Part shown: piece after piece, positions 11,690-23,123 of the stretch
How the letters are laid out: each line of letters starts with the position of its first letter
Position numbering within the stretch: the first letter of the stretch is position 1
From: Castanea sativa
Taxonomy: Eukaryota; Streptophyta; Magnoliopsida; Fagales; Fagaceae
Length of the DNA: 64,000 nucleotides
Reading direction: 5' to 3'
NCBI RefSeq assembly: GCF_040712315.1
Contig: NC_134017.1
Location: 52,821,636 to 52,885,635 of the forward strand
The notes under the pieces: model-generated
The model's database searches: none
What the model was told of the DNA's origin: nothing
The model's input: only the letters and a program-made list of their open reading frames with translations
Program-made: the position numbers and the translations under genes

Positions 11690-12053
11690 GTTTTTTAAAA
11701 CGCAGCTTCAGGGTTAACTATGGCCGCGTTTTTAATAAACGTGGCTTTAGGACAGACCTAGAGCCGCGTTTTTAAAACGCGGCTTCAAGACATATATTAA
11801 AAAAAAAAAAAAATTCAAATGGGTCTGAAGCCGCGTTTTTAAAACGCGGCTTCAGCCCATTCCAGAAAAACGCAGCCATTGGTCCAAAAAACGCGGCTAT
11901 AGAGTTGGGCTTGGGCTGCATTCGTCACACGCGGCCATAATATAGGTTCTGTGGGTGCGTTTTTTAGAAACGCGCCCCAAGGAGGGTCTTAGGCCGCGTT
12001 TTTACAAATGCGGCTGAAAAAAACGCGGCCTAAGACCCGCGTTTTTTGTAGTG
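11690..12053 (-). mobile_element. Terminal region of a CACTA (EnSpm-type) DNA transposon
   Basis: Reading the minus strand from 12053 the sequence starts CACTACAAAAAACGCGG, the hallmark CACTA terminus. It is followed by about 350 bp of subterminal repeats in both orientations built on GCCGCGTTTTTAAAACGCGGC (for example 11763-11785 and 11830-11853). In this superfamily such repeats bind the transposase. Only one terminus is seen; no partner end is visible between element 1 and 12053, so the rest of the element either extends beyond element 1 or was lost. Confidence 0.75.
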
Positions 12054-12961
12054 GGTTTTTATTTTTAGCTTTTATGGGTAGCTTTTTAAAGCTTTATTTT
12101 TTTTTCTTACTTTTTTTTTTTTATACTTTTAAAAGTGTAAGTATAATTTAACACAATTTCAGCAAAAAGTTATAATAAAATTGTTTGCAAATGGTCCATA
12201 AACCGAACATCACTCAAAAAAAAAAAAAAAAAGACCGGTTTACACATTTGGAGCTCACAATATAATTGTTGAATGAGAGCATGCAAGGGACTCAAATTGA
12301 GGAGAATTAACATTACCCCTAAAGAAAAACGTAGAGATCAATAATTGTATGTTAAATTGCTGATATTTTTAAAACAACACACTTATCTTTAGTGCCACCA
12401 AAAAAAAATTGAAACTTAGTTGTTGGCCTGGACCTGAACAATTCCACTTCAATAAGAAACAATTTCGAGTAATTATTTAGGACTTCAATATAACTTACTG
12501 GTGACATTTCATTGGCTAAAAAGGAAAATTATTTAAACTATAAAAGGTCTAACTTCTAGGTGTACCCACAAGAGAGGGAAAAGGTAAAGAAAGAAAGAAT
12601 ATACAAATAAGCTTATCAGGCAGATAAAAAGAGAGGTTAAAATTGTGTGAAACAACTTAAAACAGCCAATCACCTTCCAAAAAAATTTCCAAGCTGCCAA
12701 TGAACAAACAGCTTACCAAAGTGAAACTCATTATTATTTGTAAAAATTATTAAAAGGTAAATAGCAATTCACTTCAATAAAGAGAGTAGCAGATATTAGA
12801 TTGCGTAACAAAAAATTTAACCTCATTAAATATTCCTTAGTAACAAAGTATATAGGTAGGTCGAATCGTAATTAATAATAGGGGATTATTTCAATTTGGA
12901 CAATTATTATTATTTATTTATTGTTGGAATTGGACCATTTAGAAATATTAAAGAATCCTTG
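12054..12961. other. Intergenic AT-rich DNA
   Basis: No ORF, RNA gene or repeat structure that I can name. Several A and T runs. Confidence 0.5.
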
Positions 12962-13390
12962 GGTCTGGATGACACTTATTACTGAAAATTAAAAATACTG
13001 TAGCAAAATAATTTTTAAATGTATGAATAGTGCTGTGAAACCCAGTTTTAATAAAAATTTTGTTGAATTCCGTACTTGTGGGTCCGTGAATAGTGCATGG
13101 GACCCATTGTTTAAACGCTAGACGCTAGACGCTAGACGCCAAACGCTAGACGCAATCCAAACTCATACTTAGTGTGAGTTTGGATACAGCTGAAATCCAA
13201 ACTCACTTGCGTTTGCGTTTTAAATAGTGGGTTTCGTGTACTGTTCATGCGACTTGTAAGTATAGAATTAAAATCAACTTTAAAATTGAGTCCCACGAAA
13301 CTGTTTACACATTTAAAAATTATTTTGTTACAATATCCTTAATTTTTAGTTTTCAATTTTTAGCAAAAAATAGTATCCAAACAAACCTTT
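12962..13390. mobile_element. Head-to-head pair of MITE copies
   Basis: A forward copy (12962-13155) carries the family signature: TGTAGCAAAATAATTTTTAA, then GTGAATAGTGC, then GGGTCCGTGAATAGTGCATG. A second copy in the opposite orientation follows (about 13157-13390: CCCACGAAACTG, ACACATTTAAAAATTATTTT, TATCCAAACAAACC). The middle has a short repeat of ACGCTAG (13115-13150). Related single copies are at 36719-36963, 39460-39783, 49748-49995 and 56413-56741. The non-coding, short nature and terminal GGTCCGTTTGGATA-like ends suggest a non-autonomous DNA transposon, superfamily uncertain. Confidence 0.65.
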
Positions 13391-14144
13391 TACGCTTCTT
13401 AAAAAAAAAAAAAAAAGCCGGATTTAAAATTTATTAATCATAGCAGTTAATACAAAAGCAACTATCAATAATAAAAAAAGAAATTAATTAATGTATGACA
13501 ATTGCAAGGAACTACCTATTAGTTATTGCTATAACTTCTGCAAAAAGAACTACAGGATGTCATAAACATTGATTGTTGTTACCTACGAGAAAAGCCACCA
13601 ACTATAAATGATAAGAATTGGATCCAACCACTTCAAATATAAACTTTCCCAAATAATCCGTACATGTGACTGTACTCCCTATTTAAAATATAATATTCTT
13701 ACGTACTTCTAATTTTTAGTAATAGTCTCTCCATGCATTAATGCTTCTGCTACCACAATTGTCTTCTCTCTTAGAAGCTCAGCTCCGCACAACATAGAAT
13801 AGTAGAGGATCCAGGAAGGCGCGGGTAACTCCACCTCTAGAATTTCTCTTAATGCACACCCTTTTTATTTGTTCCCACCTTTCCTTCTTCCGCCAATCTC
13901 TCTTCTATAAATTCTTGCCTATTCAACTACAGGAATTTCTTCTGGTTCGCTACTTAGATTATTGGATTGGACCGAAACCGGCCTAGGGTGAGCTACTTAC
14001 TTACTTGACTTTCTTCCTTGTGGAAATGGCCGATTCACTACTCCCTCGAACTGTCTTATCACTTTCCTGGTTCACAACTAGCTCTATTTTCTCTTTCTCC
14101 TGGTTCACAACATTAGAACACTAGACAATTTTGATGTAATAATA
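13391..14144. other. Intergenic; possible remnant of a host gene 5' end
   Basis: A TATAAA at about 13907 lies upstream of a short reading frame, ATG 14026 to TAG 14124 (32 codons, with a repeated TTTCCTGGTTCACAAC motif). It could be a gene start cut off by the repeats that follow, or chance. No product can be named. Confidence 0.2.
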
Positions 14145-14610
14145 TGTTCGCTATTACAGTACACAATTTACTACTTTGAATATTTTGTAGCAATAGATTA
14201 TTATTTCACGAATTTAATTGCAATAGATTACAAATAATTAACAAAAAAAATCTGGTCAAGTTATTGCAATGATATATTCATTGTAATAGATAATTTTTTT
14301 TTCTTCATATTTTTCATTATAATAGATTGCAAAATAATTGTATTAAATAATTGTAATAATATATTCATTGTAACTTCATATTTGTCATTGCAATAGGTAG
14401 TAAAATAATTGATATTTAGTTATTGCAATGATATATTTGTTGCAATAAACTAACACTTTGAAAATTTTATTATAATAGATTGCAAAATAATTGAAATTAA
14501 GTTATTACAATGATTTCTTCAATTTAAGTTATTGCAAAAAAAATTTCTTAATGCAATTTATTATTGAAGCCTCTATTGCAACTAAAAATTATAAGTTGTT
14601 GCAACTAATT
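14145..14610. repeat. Degenerate AT-rich minisatellite
   Basis: Variants of TTGCAATGATATATTCATTGTAATAGATTGCAAAATAATTG recur roughly every 80 bp. A 152-bp piece (14171-14322) is repeated at 16785-16937 on the far side of the LINE. Confidence 0.6.
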
Positions 14611-14844
14611 AACAATGAAGTAACTTGTTTAGCCAACCTATACTTTAAGGCATTGCGTTGAAGAGTAATGTCGTAACAGTAGTTGAATTTGGGACTATCT
14701 GCTAAGTTAACTAGTGCAATGTTTTGTTTTGTTTTGTTTTTTTTTAATAATGATATACTAGAGATCCTCTTTAAAAAGAAAAAAAGGATTAGTTACTGGT
14801 ACCAAAGTTGTTTGTTTAAATTTTTGAACGTGCTGGTATGTGTG

Positions 14845-16784
14845 AGTTCTCTGATTTTACTTCTGAGCAAGGTCTGATTGATTTCCCATTGGAAGGAGGA
14901 AGTTTTACCTAGTCTAATTTTTGAGAAGTTGAGTCAAAGGCAAGGCTGGACAAATTCTTGTTCTCTATAGATTGGGAGATTAGGTTTCCTACTGTTTGTC
15001 AGAGAAGAATGTCTAGGCTTTTATCAGATTACTTTCCAATTGTATTAGAGGGTGAATCCTTTCATCATAAGGGTAGAAGGCCGTTTAGGTTTGAGAACAT
15101 GTGGCTTAAGGATGAGGGCTTTATGGAAATGGTGAGATCTTGGTGGGAATCTTATCATTTTCAAGGTGCTCCAAGTTTTGTGCTGGCAAATAAATTGAAA
15201 TTGTTGAAAAATGATTTGAAAAAGTGGAATGCGGAGGTTTTTGGAAATGTAGAAGAACGAGGAAAATAGTTGTGGAAATACCTTAGCAAATTAGAGACTA
15301 TTGAGGAAAGTCGTGGTCTAACAAAGGAGGAGAAGTTGGATTTGGAAAGAATCCGAGGTGAGCTAGAAAAAGCTTCTCTTCTGAAAGAAATTTGTTGGAA
15401 GCAAAAATCTAGAGTTCTTTGTATTAGAGAATGAGATAGGAATATTAAAATTTTCCATCGTATAGTCAATTCTCACAGGAGATTTAACTCCATAGATAGG
15501 CTTATGGTGGATGGAGCTTTCTTTAGATCCAGAGGACATAGCAGAGTGTATTTCTTGATTCTATAGGTAGCTCTATTCTAAAATTGTGGTTGATAGACTT
15601 GTCCTTGATGACGTGAAATTCTCTAGAATTTCTAAGGAAGATGCTCTTTGGTTAGATAGGCCGTTTAACAAGGAAGAGGTGTATAGGGTGATTAATGGTT
15701 TTAATGGTGATTAGGCTCTTGACCTGGATGGTTTTTTCATGGCTTTTTTCCAGTCCTGTTAGAGTGTTTCGAAGAAAGAGATTATGGAAGTTTTTTTAGA
15801 ACTTTCATACTCAACCTGTGTTTGAGAAGAGTCTTAATACTGCATTTTTTGCCTTTATTCCTAAAATGGTAGATGTTGTGGAGATCAAGGATTTTGGACC
15901 AATCAGTTTAGTTGGTGTGATTTACAAAATTATTTCAAAGGTGTAGGCTAATCGGTTCTGAAGGGTGGCACATGGGCCTATTTTAGATTCACAGAATGCA
16001 TTTGTGAAAGGTAGACAAATTTTGAATTCCGTGTTAATTGCTTCTGAATGTATTGATAGTAGATTGAAAACAGGGATTACAGGGGAATTGTGTAAGTTGG
16101 ATGTGGAGAAGACGTATGATCATGTGAATTGGGGTTTTCTGATGTATATGTTGTAGTGTTGTGAGTTTTTAGAAAAATAGAGAAAATGGATTATGTGTTG
16201 CATTTTTACTGTTAATTTTCCATTTTGATTAATGGGAATCCTTCAAAAAAATTTGGAAGCTCTAGGGGGATTAGGCAAGGGGCTCCTCTATCTCCATTGC
16301 TCTTTGATATGGTTATAGAGGCTTTGAGCCGTAGGTTGTATGTGGCTGTAGCTGCTGGACAATTTTCGGGCTTCTCTGTAGGTTCTACATCTAGTACTTC
16401 GATGATTGTGTCTCATCTTTTATTTGTAGATGACACTCTTATTTTTTGTGATGCTGACCCTAATTAGTTAATTACTTTGAGGGAGATTCTGACTAGATTT
16501 GAGAAGGTTTCAGGTTTAAGGATTAATTTAGGGAAATTAGAGTTGGTACCAGTTGGAGAGGTACATAATCTGGATGTGTTGGTGGGGCTATTGGGTTGTA
16601 GGCAATCTTCCCTTCTTATGAAATATTTGGGACTTCCTTTGGGCGCTAAATTCAATGAAGTGTCAATCTGGAATCCTATATTAGAGAAGATGGAATGAAG
16701 ACTAGAAGGTTGGAAGATGCTTTATTTATCTAAGGGGGGTAAGGTTACTCTTATTAAAAGTACTTTCTCCTCTATACCTGCTTG
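14845..16784 (+). pseudogene. L1-type LINE fragment: end of endonuclease and part of reverse transcriptase
   Basis: Broken frames with stops and frameshifts, truncated at both ends. Around 14850-15040 is the end of an apurinic endonuclease domain (SKARLDKFLFS, then LLSDYFPIVLEG). RT motifs follow: [20 protein letters not shown] at about 15990-16060, [13 protein letters not shown] at about 16095, [20 protein letters not shown] at about 16268, and the catalytic FVDDT (YADD-type box) at about 16425. It ends near GGKVTLIKSTFSSIP at about 16735-16780. No poly(A) tail or target duplication is seen. Non-functional. Confidence 0.85.
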
Positions 16785-16937
16785 CTACTTTGAATATTTT
16801 GTAGCAATAGATTATTATTTCACGAATTTAATTGCAATAGATTGCAAATAATTAACAAAAAAAAAACTGGTCAAGTTATTGCAATGATATATTCATTGTA
16901 ATAGATAGTTTTTTTTTCTTCATATTTTTCATTATAA
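16785..16937. repeat. Direct repeat of 14171-14322
   Basis: Nearly identical to the start of the AT-rich block before the LINE. It joins the LINE on its left and an integrase tail on its right without a spacer, so it marks a rearrangement junction. Confidence 0.8.
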
Positions 16938-17310
16938 GTCCTTGGCCACTAAAGCTAATCTCAAGCTATCACCAAGGTTTTATGGACCATTCCAAATCCT
17001 TAAAAGGGTAGGTCAGGTTGCCTATAAACTTCACCCCATTTTTCATGTTTCTTGTTTGAATCCTAAACTGGGAGCTCATGTTCAGCCCTTACCTAACCTT
17101 CCACCAGTGGATTCAGATAGTGTTTTATGCCCTAAACCTCGAGCTGTTATTCAAAGGAGGATGAAGAAGCTTCACAACAAGGCTGTGACTGAAATTTTAG
17201 TTCATTGGCAGGATACCCCTATTAAAGATGCGACTTGGGAGCTCCTCCATACTCTTCAACAACAATACCCCCACCTTGTAGGCAAGGTGCTTTGAGAGGG
17301 AGGTATATAT
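16938..17310 (+). pseudogene. Integrase C-terminus/chromodomain tail of a chromovirus-like element (partial upstream copy)
   Basis: Near-duplicate of 22438-22820. The open frame 16942-17295 has the element's C-terminal integrase region (KLHPIFHVSCLNPKLGAHV) and chromodomain-like end (VHWQDTPIKDATWE), followed by the polypurine tract GAGAGGGAGG before the LTR at 17311. It has a 24-bp deletion compared with the downstream copy. It belongs to an upstream copy of the same element, cut off at 16938. Confidence 0.8.
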
Positions 17311-18382
17311 TGCAATGAAGTTGACACATCAGCTTGTGTGATGTGCTGTTATTTTACTAGTAGATAGCTAAAGCTAATATTTTGTTAGTGCTAGTGTAAT
17401 TGTTGATCAGTGGATGTAAGCAGTTAGTTAGTGCTGCTAGGGTAAAGAGAACCTTAGGCATATGTACGAGCGTTACTCACCTTTAGGCCCAGATTTTCAT
17501 AAAAGCCCATTAAGATGATGCCACGTGTACGACCTTACACTAATCGGACGCATAGGCTCATTCTAGGAAAGTTTGGGTGCTCATCTAAACCCGAAGACTG
17601 GGGATGAAAACGTTTACAACATGACCGGAGAAAGGGAAATCCCACCACCTTCGACGAATATGTCCCCTGGACAGGCAGAACTTGGAGTGCATGGTATCAC
17701 CTAGAGAATGCCGCGGCCGGGCAGCAAATTTAACAGTGGAGCTAGTTCCAATGCCACTGTCACCTTCTCCCACACCACTAAACATCCACTTAAGGGTGAT
17801 AGTATTGGATCTTCCTTTTGTTGCATAGGGAATGCTGATGCCGAGCAACAATTCTAACGGTGGAGCTAATTCCAATGCCACTGTTACCTTCTCCCACTCA
17901 CAATTAAGCATCCATTTAGGGGAAACAGTATTGGACCTCTCCTTCCACCCACCAGAAAAACGATCATGACATTCCCACTATCTTTAGTTATAAATAAGTA
18001 AGGAAGATTCAGTTGGAGGGGTTGGCAATTCCGGAGAGCAAAGACTAGGGAGAGAAGGTAATCTTTCTAGGAAAGAGAGGGAGAGTGATCATGAGAACAG
18101 AGCGAACTTGGGTACTTGGATTGCCGAACATAGAATCACCCATTGTAGGAAATTCGAAAGCCCATAATACAAATAGATTGCAAGCCCAAATACCTTTTAA
18201 GCCCAACAGCCATATCTGGGTGCGCACAGCATATAAAAAGACTTGTAAGGCAATTGAAAAGAGGATATAAAAAATACGACTAAAGATTTTCTTCTTGAAT
18301 CTCTCTATTTTTCCTTCCTTCCTTATCTCTTTCTAATTCTTGGAGGTAGACTCCCTTGAAGTAGTTAAGAAGGCTCACTGCA
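17311..18382 (+). repeat. LTR of chromovirus-like element 3 (5' LTR of the main copy), with an insertion
   Basis: It opens TGCAATGAAG and closes CTCACTGCA, matching the LTR at 22821-23123. Without the foreign 771 bp (17458-18228) it is about 301 bp, against 303 bp for the other LTR. It also lies where the 3' LTR of the partial upstream copy should be, so it is shared by both. Confidence 0.85.
17463..18228 (+). mobile_element. Solo LTR nested inside the element 3 LTR
   Basis: A 766-bp segment that opens TGTACGAG and closes TGCGCACA, flanked on both sides by GCATA (17458-17462 and 18229-18233), a perfect 5-bp target duplication. It contains a diverged internal direct repeat of about 122 bp (GTGGAGCTAGTTCCAATGCC at about 17736, again at about 17859). 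No coding sequence. Likely left by LTR-LTR recombination of a different family. Confidence 0.85.
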
Positions 18383-18384
18383 AT

Positions 18385-18396
18385 TGGTATCAGAGC
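18385..18396 (+). promoter_or_regulatory. Primer binding site of element 3 (initiator methionine tRNA type)
   Basis: TGGTATCAGAGC stands 2 bases after the LTR end. It matches the 3' end of plant initiator tRNA-Met and is the standard minus-strand primer site of many plant retrotransposons. Confidence 0.9.
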
Positions 18397-18408
18397 AACG
18401 ATCTAGCC

Positions 18409-21400
18409 ATGGCAAAAGGTACCAGTACCAGATATTCCCAATTATCTGAGATAGTTGCTAGGGTAAAGCTGCAACAAGATCAACATCAAAGGGCTATGGA
18501 GATCATAACATAGCAACTTACCCAATTATTTGCAGCTGTTAAAGAAATTAGGTCAGTTCTACCAACCAAACCCACTGATAGCAATATCAAAGAGGAATCA
18601 ACACTGGCCAATGGAGGTATGGGCTCATTCCCTAAGCAAATAAGATTAGAATTTCCTAGGTTTGATGGGGAAGATCCAACTGGCTAGATCTATAAGGCCA
18701 CATAATACTTCACGTACTATGATATTCCCAGTCATGAAAGGACTCTCATGGCTTCCTATTACATGGAAGGATCTGCATTAGTGTGGTTCTAGGATGTAGA
18801 ACATAGTTCTGATGGGTGGGAATCTTTCTTAAAAGCACTTCACACTAGGTTTAGGCCAAGTGCTTGTGTTGATCCTATGGAATGCCTTACCAAACTTAAG
18901 CAAACTTCAACTGTGTCTAACTACAAAACTTAGTTTGAGATTTTATCAAATAGAATTAAAGGTTATCTGAACCACACAAGTTAAGTTGTTTCTTGAGTGG
19001 CCTTAGAGATGAGATTAGATTATCTATTAGAATGCTCAACCCATCTTCTCTGCATCAAGCCTTTGGATTAGCAAAGATCCAAGAGGAGTATTAGATTAGT
19101 AGTAGGAGAGGTGTTTTTAAACCAGGATATACAGGGTAACAAAACAAACCATCAATACTTGGCCTTCCCACATTAGATTCTAAACCTAGGGTTTCAATTC
19201 ATAAAATTACCCCTGCTATAATGGAAGAGAGGAGAAAAAAAGGCTTATGCAAGTATTGTGAGGAGAAATGGCATTCAGCTCATAAGTGTCAAACAAGCCT
19301 TAAGATTTTCCTAATGGAAACAACCCATAATGAAGAGAACCAACAAGGAGTACATTTAGAAGAAATAGAACAAGTGGTGATTGAAGGAAGGATTAAGGAG
19401 GAAACAAATGCTATGACTTACCCGGAAATATCATTATATGCACTCTTGGGAAGCCCAAATCTTGGAATAATGAGGTTAATAGGGTTTATCAAGGGAGTCA
19501 GAGTTACCATTCTTCTTAATACTGGCAATAGTCATAACTTCATCGATCCCTCTATTGTAACCAAAGTTGCCTTAGTGATGCAAGGAGTAGCTATGGAAGT
19601 CAAGATTGCAGATGGGTCTGTGATAAGGAGTGAAGGGGTTTGTAATAGGGTACTGATTAAGATGCAAGGTCACACTTTCAAATCTGATTTATTTGCTTTA
19701 CCTATGGAAGGTTATGATGTGGTAGTGGGAATTCATTGGATAAGTACATTAGGGTTAATTCACTGGGACTTTAAACAACTCAGTATGAATTTCGCATATG
19801 ATGGTTAACAAGTTTTGTTGCAAGGGTTGAAATCGATGAGGCCAAGTTTTCAAGAGAGTGAAGATTTTTTTAAAAGTTCACCTAAGAAGGGTCTGGTACT
19901 ATAGATTATGGTGTCAGAAATATTTCAACATTCACCTCAACCTAATGATGCCTTGCAAGAGCTATTGGAACAATTTGCTCCTGTGTTTGATACACCAAAG
20001 GGGCTACCACCAAATAGAGGATATGAGCATCAAATAGTGCTTAAGGAGGGCATTCAACCTATCAATGTTAGGCCTTACAGGTATCCCTTCTAAAAAAAGA
20101 ATGATATAGAGAAAATTGTGCAAGAGCTGTTGGAAATAGGGGCAATCAAACCTAGCCAAAGTCCATTTTCTTCACCTATGCTTCTGGTCAGAAAGGCAGA
20201 TGGCTCTTAGAGGATGTGTATTAACTATCAAGCCCTCAACAAAGAAACAGTGATAAGTTTCTCATCCCTGTTGTTGATGAGCTTTTAGATGAACTATGTG
20301 GTGCACAAATATTTTCTAAACTAAATTTACGGTCTGGTTATCATCAAATTAGAATGAAATATTCTAACATTCATAAAACTGCATTTAAAACTCATGAGGA
20401 TCACTATGAATTTTTGGTGATGTCATTTGGGCTTACTAATGCCCTTTCTACTTTTCAAAGCTTGATGAATTCAATATTTAGGTCATTTTTTAGGAAGTTT
20501 GTTTTAGTCTTTTTTTATGATATTTTGGTTTATAGCGCTTAATTAGAAGATCATTTGCTGCACCCTAAACAAGTACTGGAAGTTTTACAACGAAACAAAT
20601 TATTTGCAAAACAATCTAACTGCCATTTAGGATGCAAGGAAGTAGAATATTTGTGGCACATCATCTCTAGGGCAAGGGTTCAAATAGATTCCAAGAAAGC
20701 TGAAGCTATGTTGAATTAGCCTACTCCTAATTCCCTCAAGTCCTTGAGAGGTTTCCTTGGATTGATTGGGTATTATAGAAAGTTCATTAAAGGATATTGT
20801 CAGTTAGCTAGTCCTTTAATTGATCTTCTAAGGAATGATGTATTTCATTGGAATGTAGCCACTCAAGATGCATTTGATAAGCTTAAGACAGTAGTAGCTA
20901 GCTCACCAGTCTTAGCCTTACCAGATTTTTCTAAAACCTTCTTCATAGAATGTGATGCTAGTGGTCATGGACTAGGTGCAATGTTAATGCAAGATGGTAG
21001 GCCTTTAGCTTATCACGACCAAGCTCTCAAGGGCAAGAACTTGCATCTCTCAACCTATGAAAAAGAGCTTTTGGCCTTAGTGGTGGCAGTGAAAAAATAG
21101 AGACCTTACTTGTTAGGGAAGCCCTTACTTATCAAAACTGATCAGCAAGCCTTGAAAATTTTGCTTGATCAAAAGATTGGCAAACTAGCTCAACAAAAAT
21201 GGATAGCTGAATTGATGGGTTACATGTTTCAAGTTGAGTATAAGAAGGGAAGAGACAATAAAGTTGCAGATGCCTTGCCTAGAAGGAAAGATAAAGTTGC
21301 AGATGCCTTGTCTAGGGAAGAACCACCTAACCAAGACACCACAACTTTGTTTATGCTGTTATTTCCCCATTTGACTTGGTTAGAAGAGTTGCAGCAAGCT

Positions 21401-22809
21401 TATGTCATTGATCCAGATCTTGTTAAGATCATTCAAGGTCTACAAAATAGGGATCCCACTTACAAGGCCTATGCTTTCAATGGCAATGTCTTATTGTACA
21501 AGGATAGGGTGGTGTTAAGTCCACATTCATCTCTAAAGTCCAAGGTACTACACTATATTCATGATAGTCCCTTAGCTGGATATTCTGGTTCTGAGAAGAC
21601 ATATCACAAATCAAAAAGAAAATTCTTTTGGAAGGGCATGAAGCAAGATATTAAGCAACACGTGAGGGACTATGATACTTGTCAAAGGTAGAAAGTGCAA
21701 AATTTGGCTCCTATGGGTCTTTTACAGCCACTACCTATCCCTGATCAGCCATGGTTAGATATCTCTATGGACTTTATTGAAGTATTACCGAAGTTTCACC
21801 ACTTTGATGTCATTTTTGTTGTGGTTGATAGGCTCACAAAATATGCACATTTTATTCCTCTTTCACATCCATATACTGCTGCCAAGGTAGCCTCCTTATT
21901 CTTGTAGCATATCAATAAACTCCGTGGTCTACCTAAGTCTAAAGTTAATGACAAAGATCCTACTTTCACCAGCCATTTTTGGATGAGCTCTTCAACCTTT
22001 AAGGTACTACCTTAGCGCTGTCATCAGCTTACCATCCCCAAATTGATGGTCAAACTAAGGTAGTCAATAAAGGTGTAGAGCATTGCTTGAGATGTTATGC
22101 GGGGGAGCACCCTAAGTAGTGGTCTTCATGGTTGGCATTGGCTAAGTTTTGGTACAATACAAACTTCCATACCTCTACTAAAACTAGCGCTTTTGAGGCC
22201 CTCTAAGGCTATTTTTCTCCTAAGTTACTACACTACATTCCTGGTACTTCTAAATTGGAGGCAGTGGATGTTCACCTTATATCCATAACAGTTGCTTTCG
22301 CTTTACTTAAGCAAAATTTGGTTGCTGCCCAAGAGAGAACCAAGTTTTAAGCTAACAAGTATAGGATTGATAGGGAATTTCAGGAGGGAGATTGGGTTTT
22401 CCTAAGGCTTCTTCCCTATAGAAAAAAGTCCTTGGTCACTAAAGCTAATCTCAAGCTATCACCAAGGTTTTATGGACCATTCCAAATCCTTAAAAGGGTA
22501 GGTCAGGTTGCCTATAAATTGGATTTACCCTCTCATTCCAAACTTCACCCCATTTTTCATGTTTCTTGTTTGAAACCTAAACTGGGAGCTCATGTTTAGC
22601 CCTTACTTAACCTGCCACCAGTGGATTCAGATGGTGTTTTATGCCTTGAACCTCAAGCCATTATTCATAGGAGGATGAAGAAGCTTGACAACAAGGCTAT
22701 GACAAAAATTTTAGTTCATTGGCAGGATACCCCTACTGAAGATGCGACTTGGGAGCTCCTCCATACTCTTCAACAACAATACCCCCACCTTGTAGGCAAG
22801 GTGCTTTGA
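18409..22809 (+). pseudogene. Decayed gag-pol of a chromovirus-like Ty3/gypsy element (element 3)
   Basis: Order of remains: gag from ATG 18409 with several TAG stops; CCHC knuckle CKYCEEKWHSAHKC at about 19248; protease near 19520 reading LLNTGNSHNFI (catalytic Asp replaced by Asn); RT at about 20100-20640, where the FDDILVYS box reads FYDILVYS, so one catalytic Asp is lost; RNase H 20930-21330; integrase zinc finger ending CQR near 21690 and core MDFIEVLP at about 21770; chromodomain-like end VHWQDTPTEDATWE at about 22710. A short internal duplication (DALPRRKDKVADALSRE) sits at about 21265-21320. Frameshifts and many TAG stops, several explained by C-to-T or G-to-A, show an old methylated copy. 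The gag-PR-RT-RH-INT-chromodomain order is that of chromoviruses (Tekay/Reina-like). Confidence 0.9.
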
Positions 22810-22820
22810 GAGGGAGGTAT

Positions 22821-23123
22821 TGCAATGAAGTTGACACATCAGCTTGTGTGATGTGCTGTTATTTTACTAGTAGATAGCCAAAGCTAATAGTTTGTTACTA
22901 TTGATGTAATTGTTGATCAGTGCTAATGTAAGTATTTAGTTAGTGCTGCTAGGGTAAAGAGAACCACACACATATATAAAGACTTGTAAGGCTACAAAAA
23001 AGAGGATATAAAAAATATGACTACAGCTTTTCTTCTTTAATATCTCTATTTTTCCTTCCTTCCTTATCTCTTTCTAATTCTTGAAGGTAGACTCCTTCGA
23101 AGTAGTCAAGAAGGCTCATTGCA
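22821..23123 (+). repeat. 3' LTR of element 3
   Basis: Preceded by the polypurine tract GAGAGGGAGG. It opens TGCAATGAAG and closes CTCATTGCA, giving short inverted ends TGCAAT/ATTGCA. It contains TATATAAAG near 22973 (possible TATA box) and is 303 bp long. Confidence 0.85.

Noticed and set aside
15161..15469. 102-codon minus-strand frame over the first LINE
   Set aside because: Shadow of the LINE pseudogene on the plus strand, no domain.
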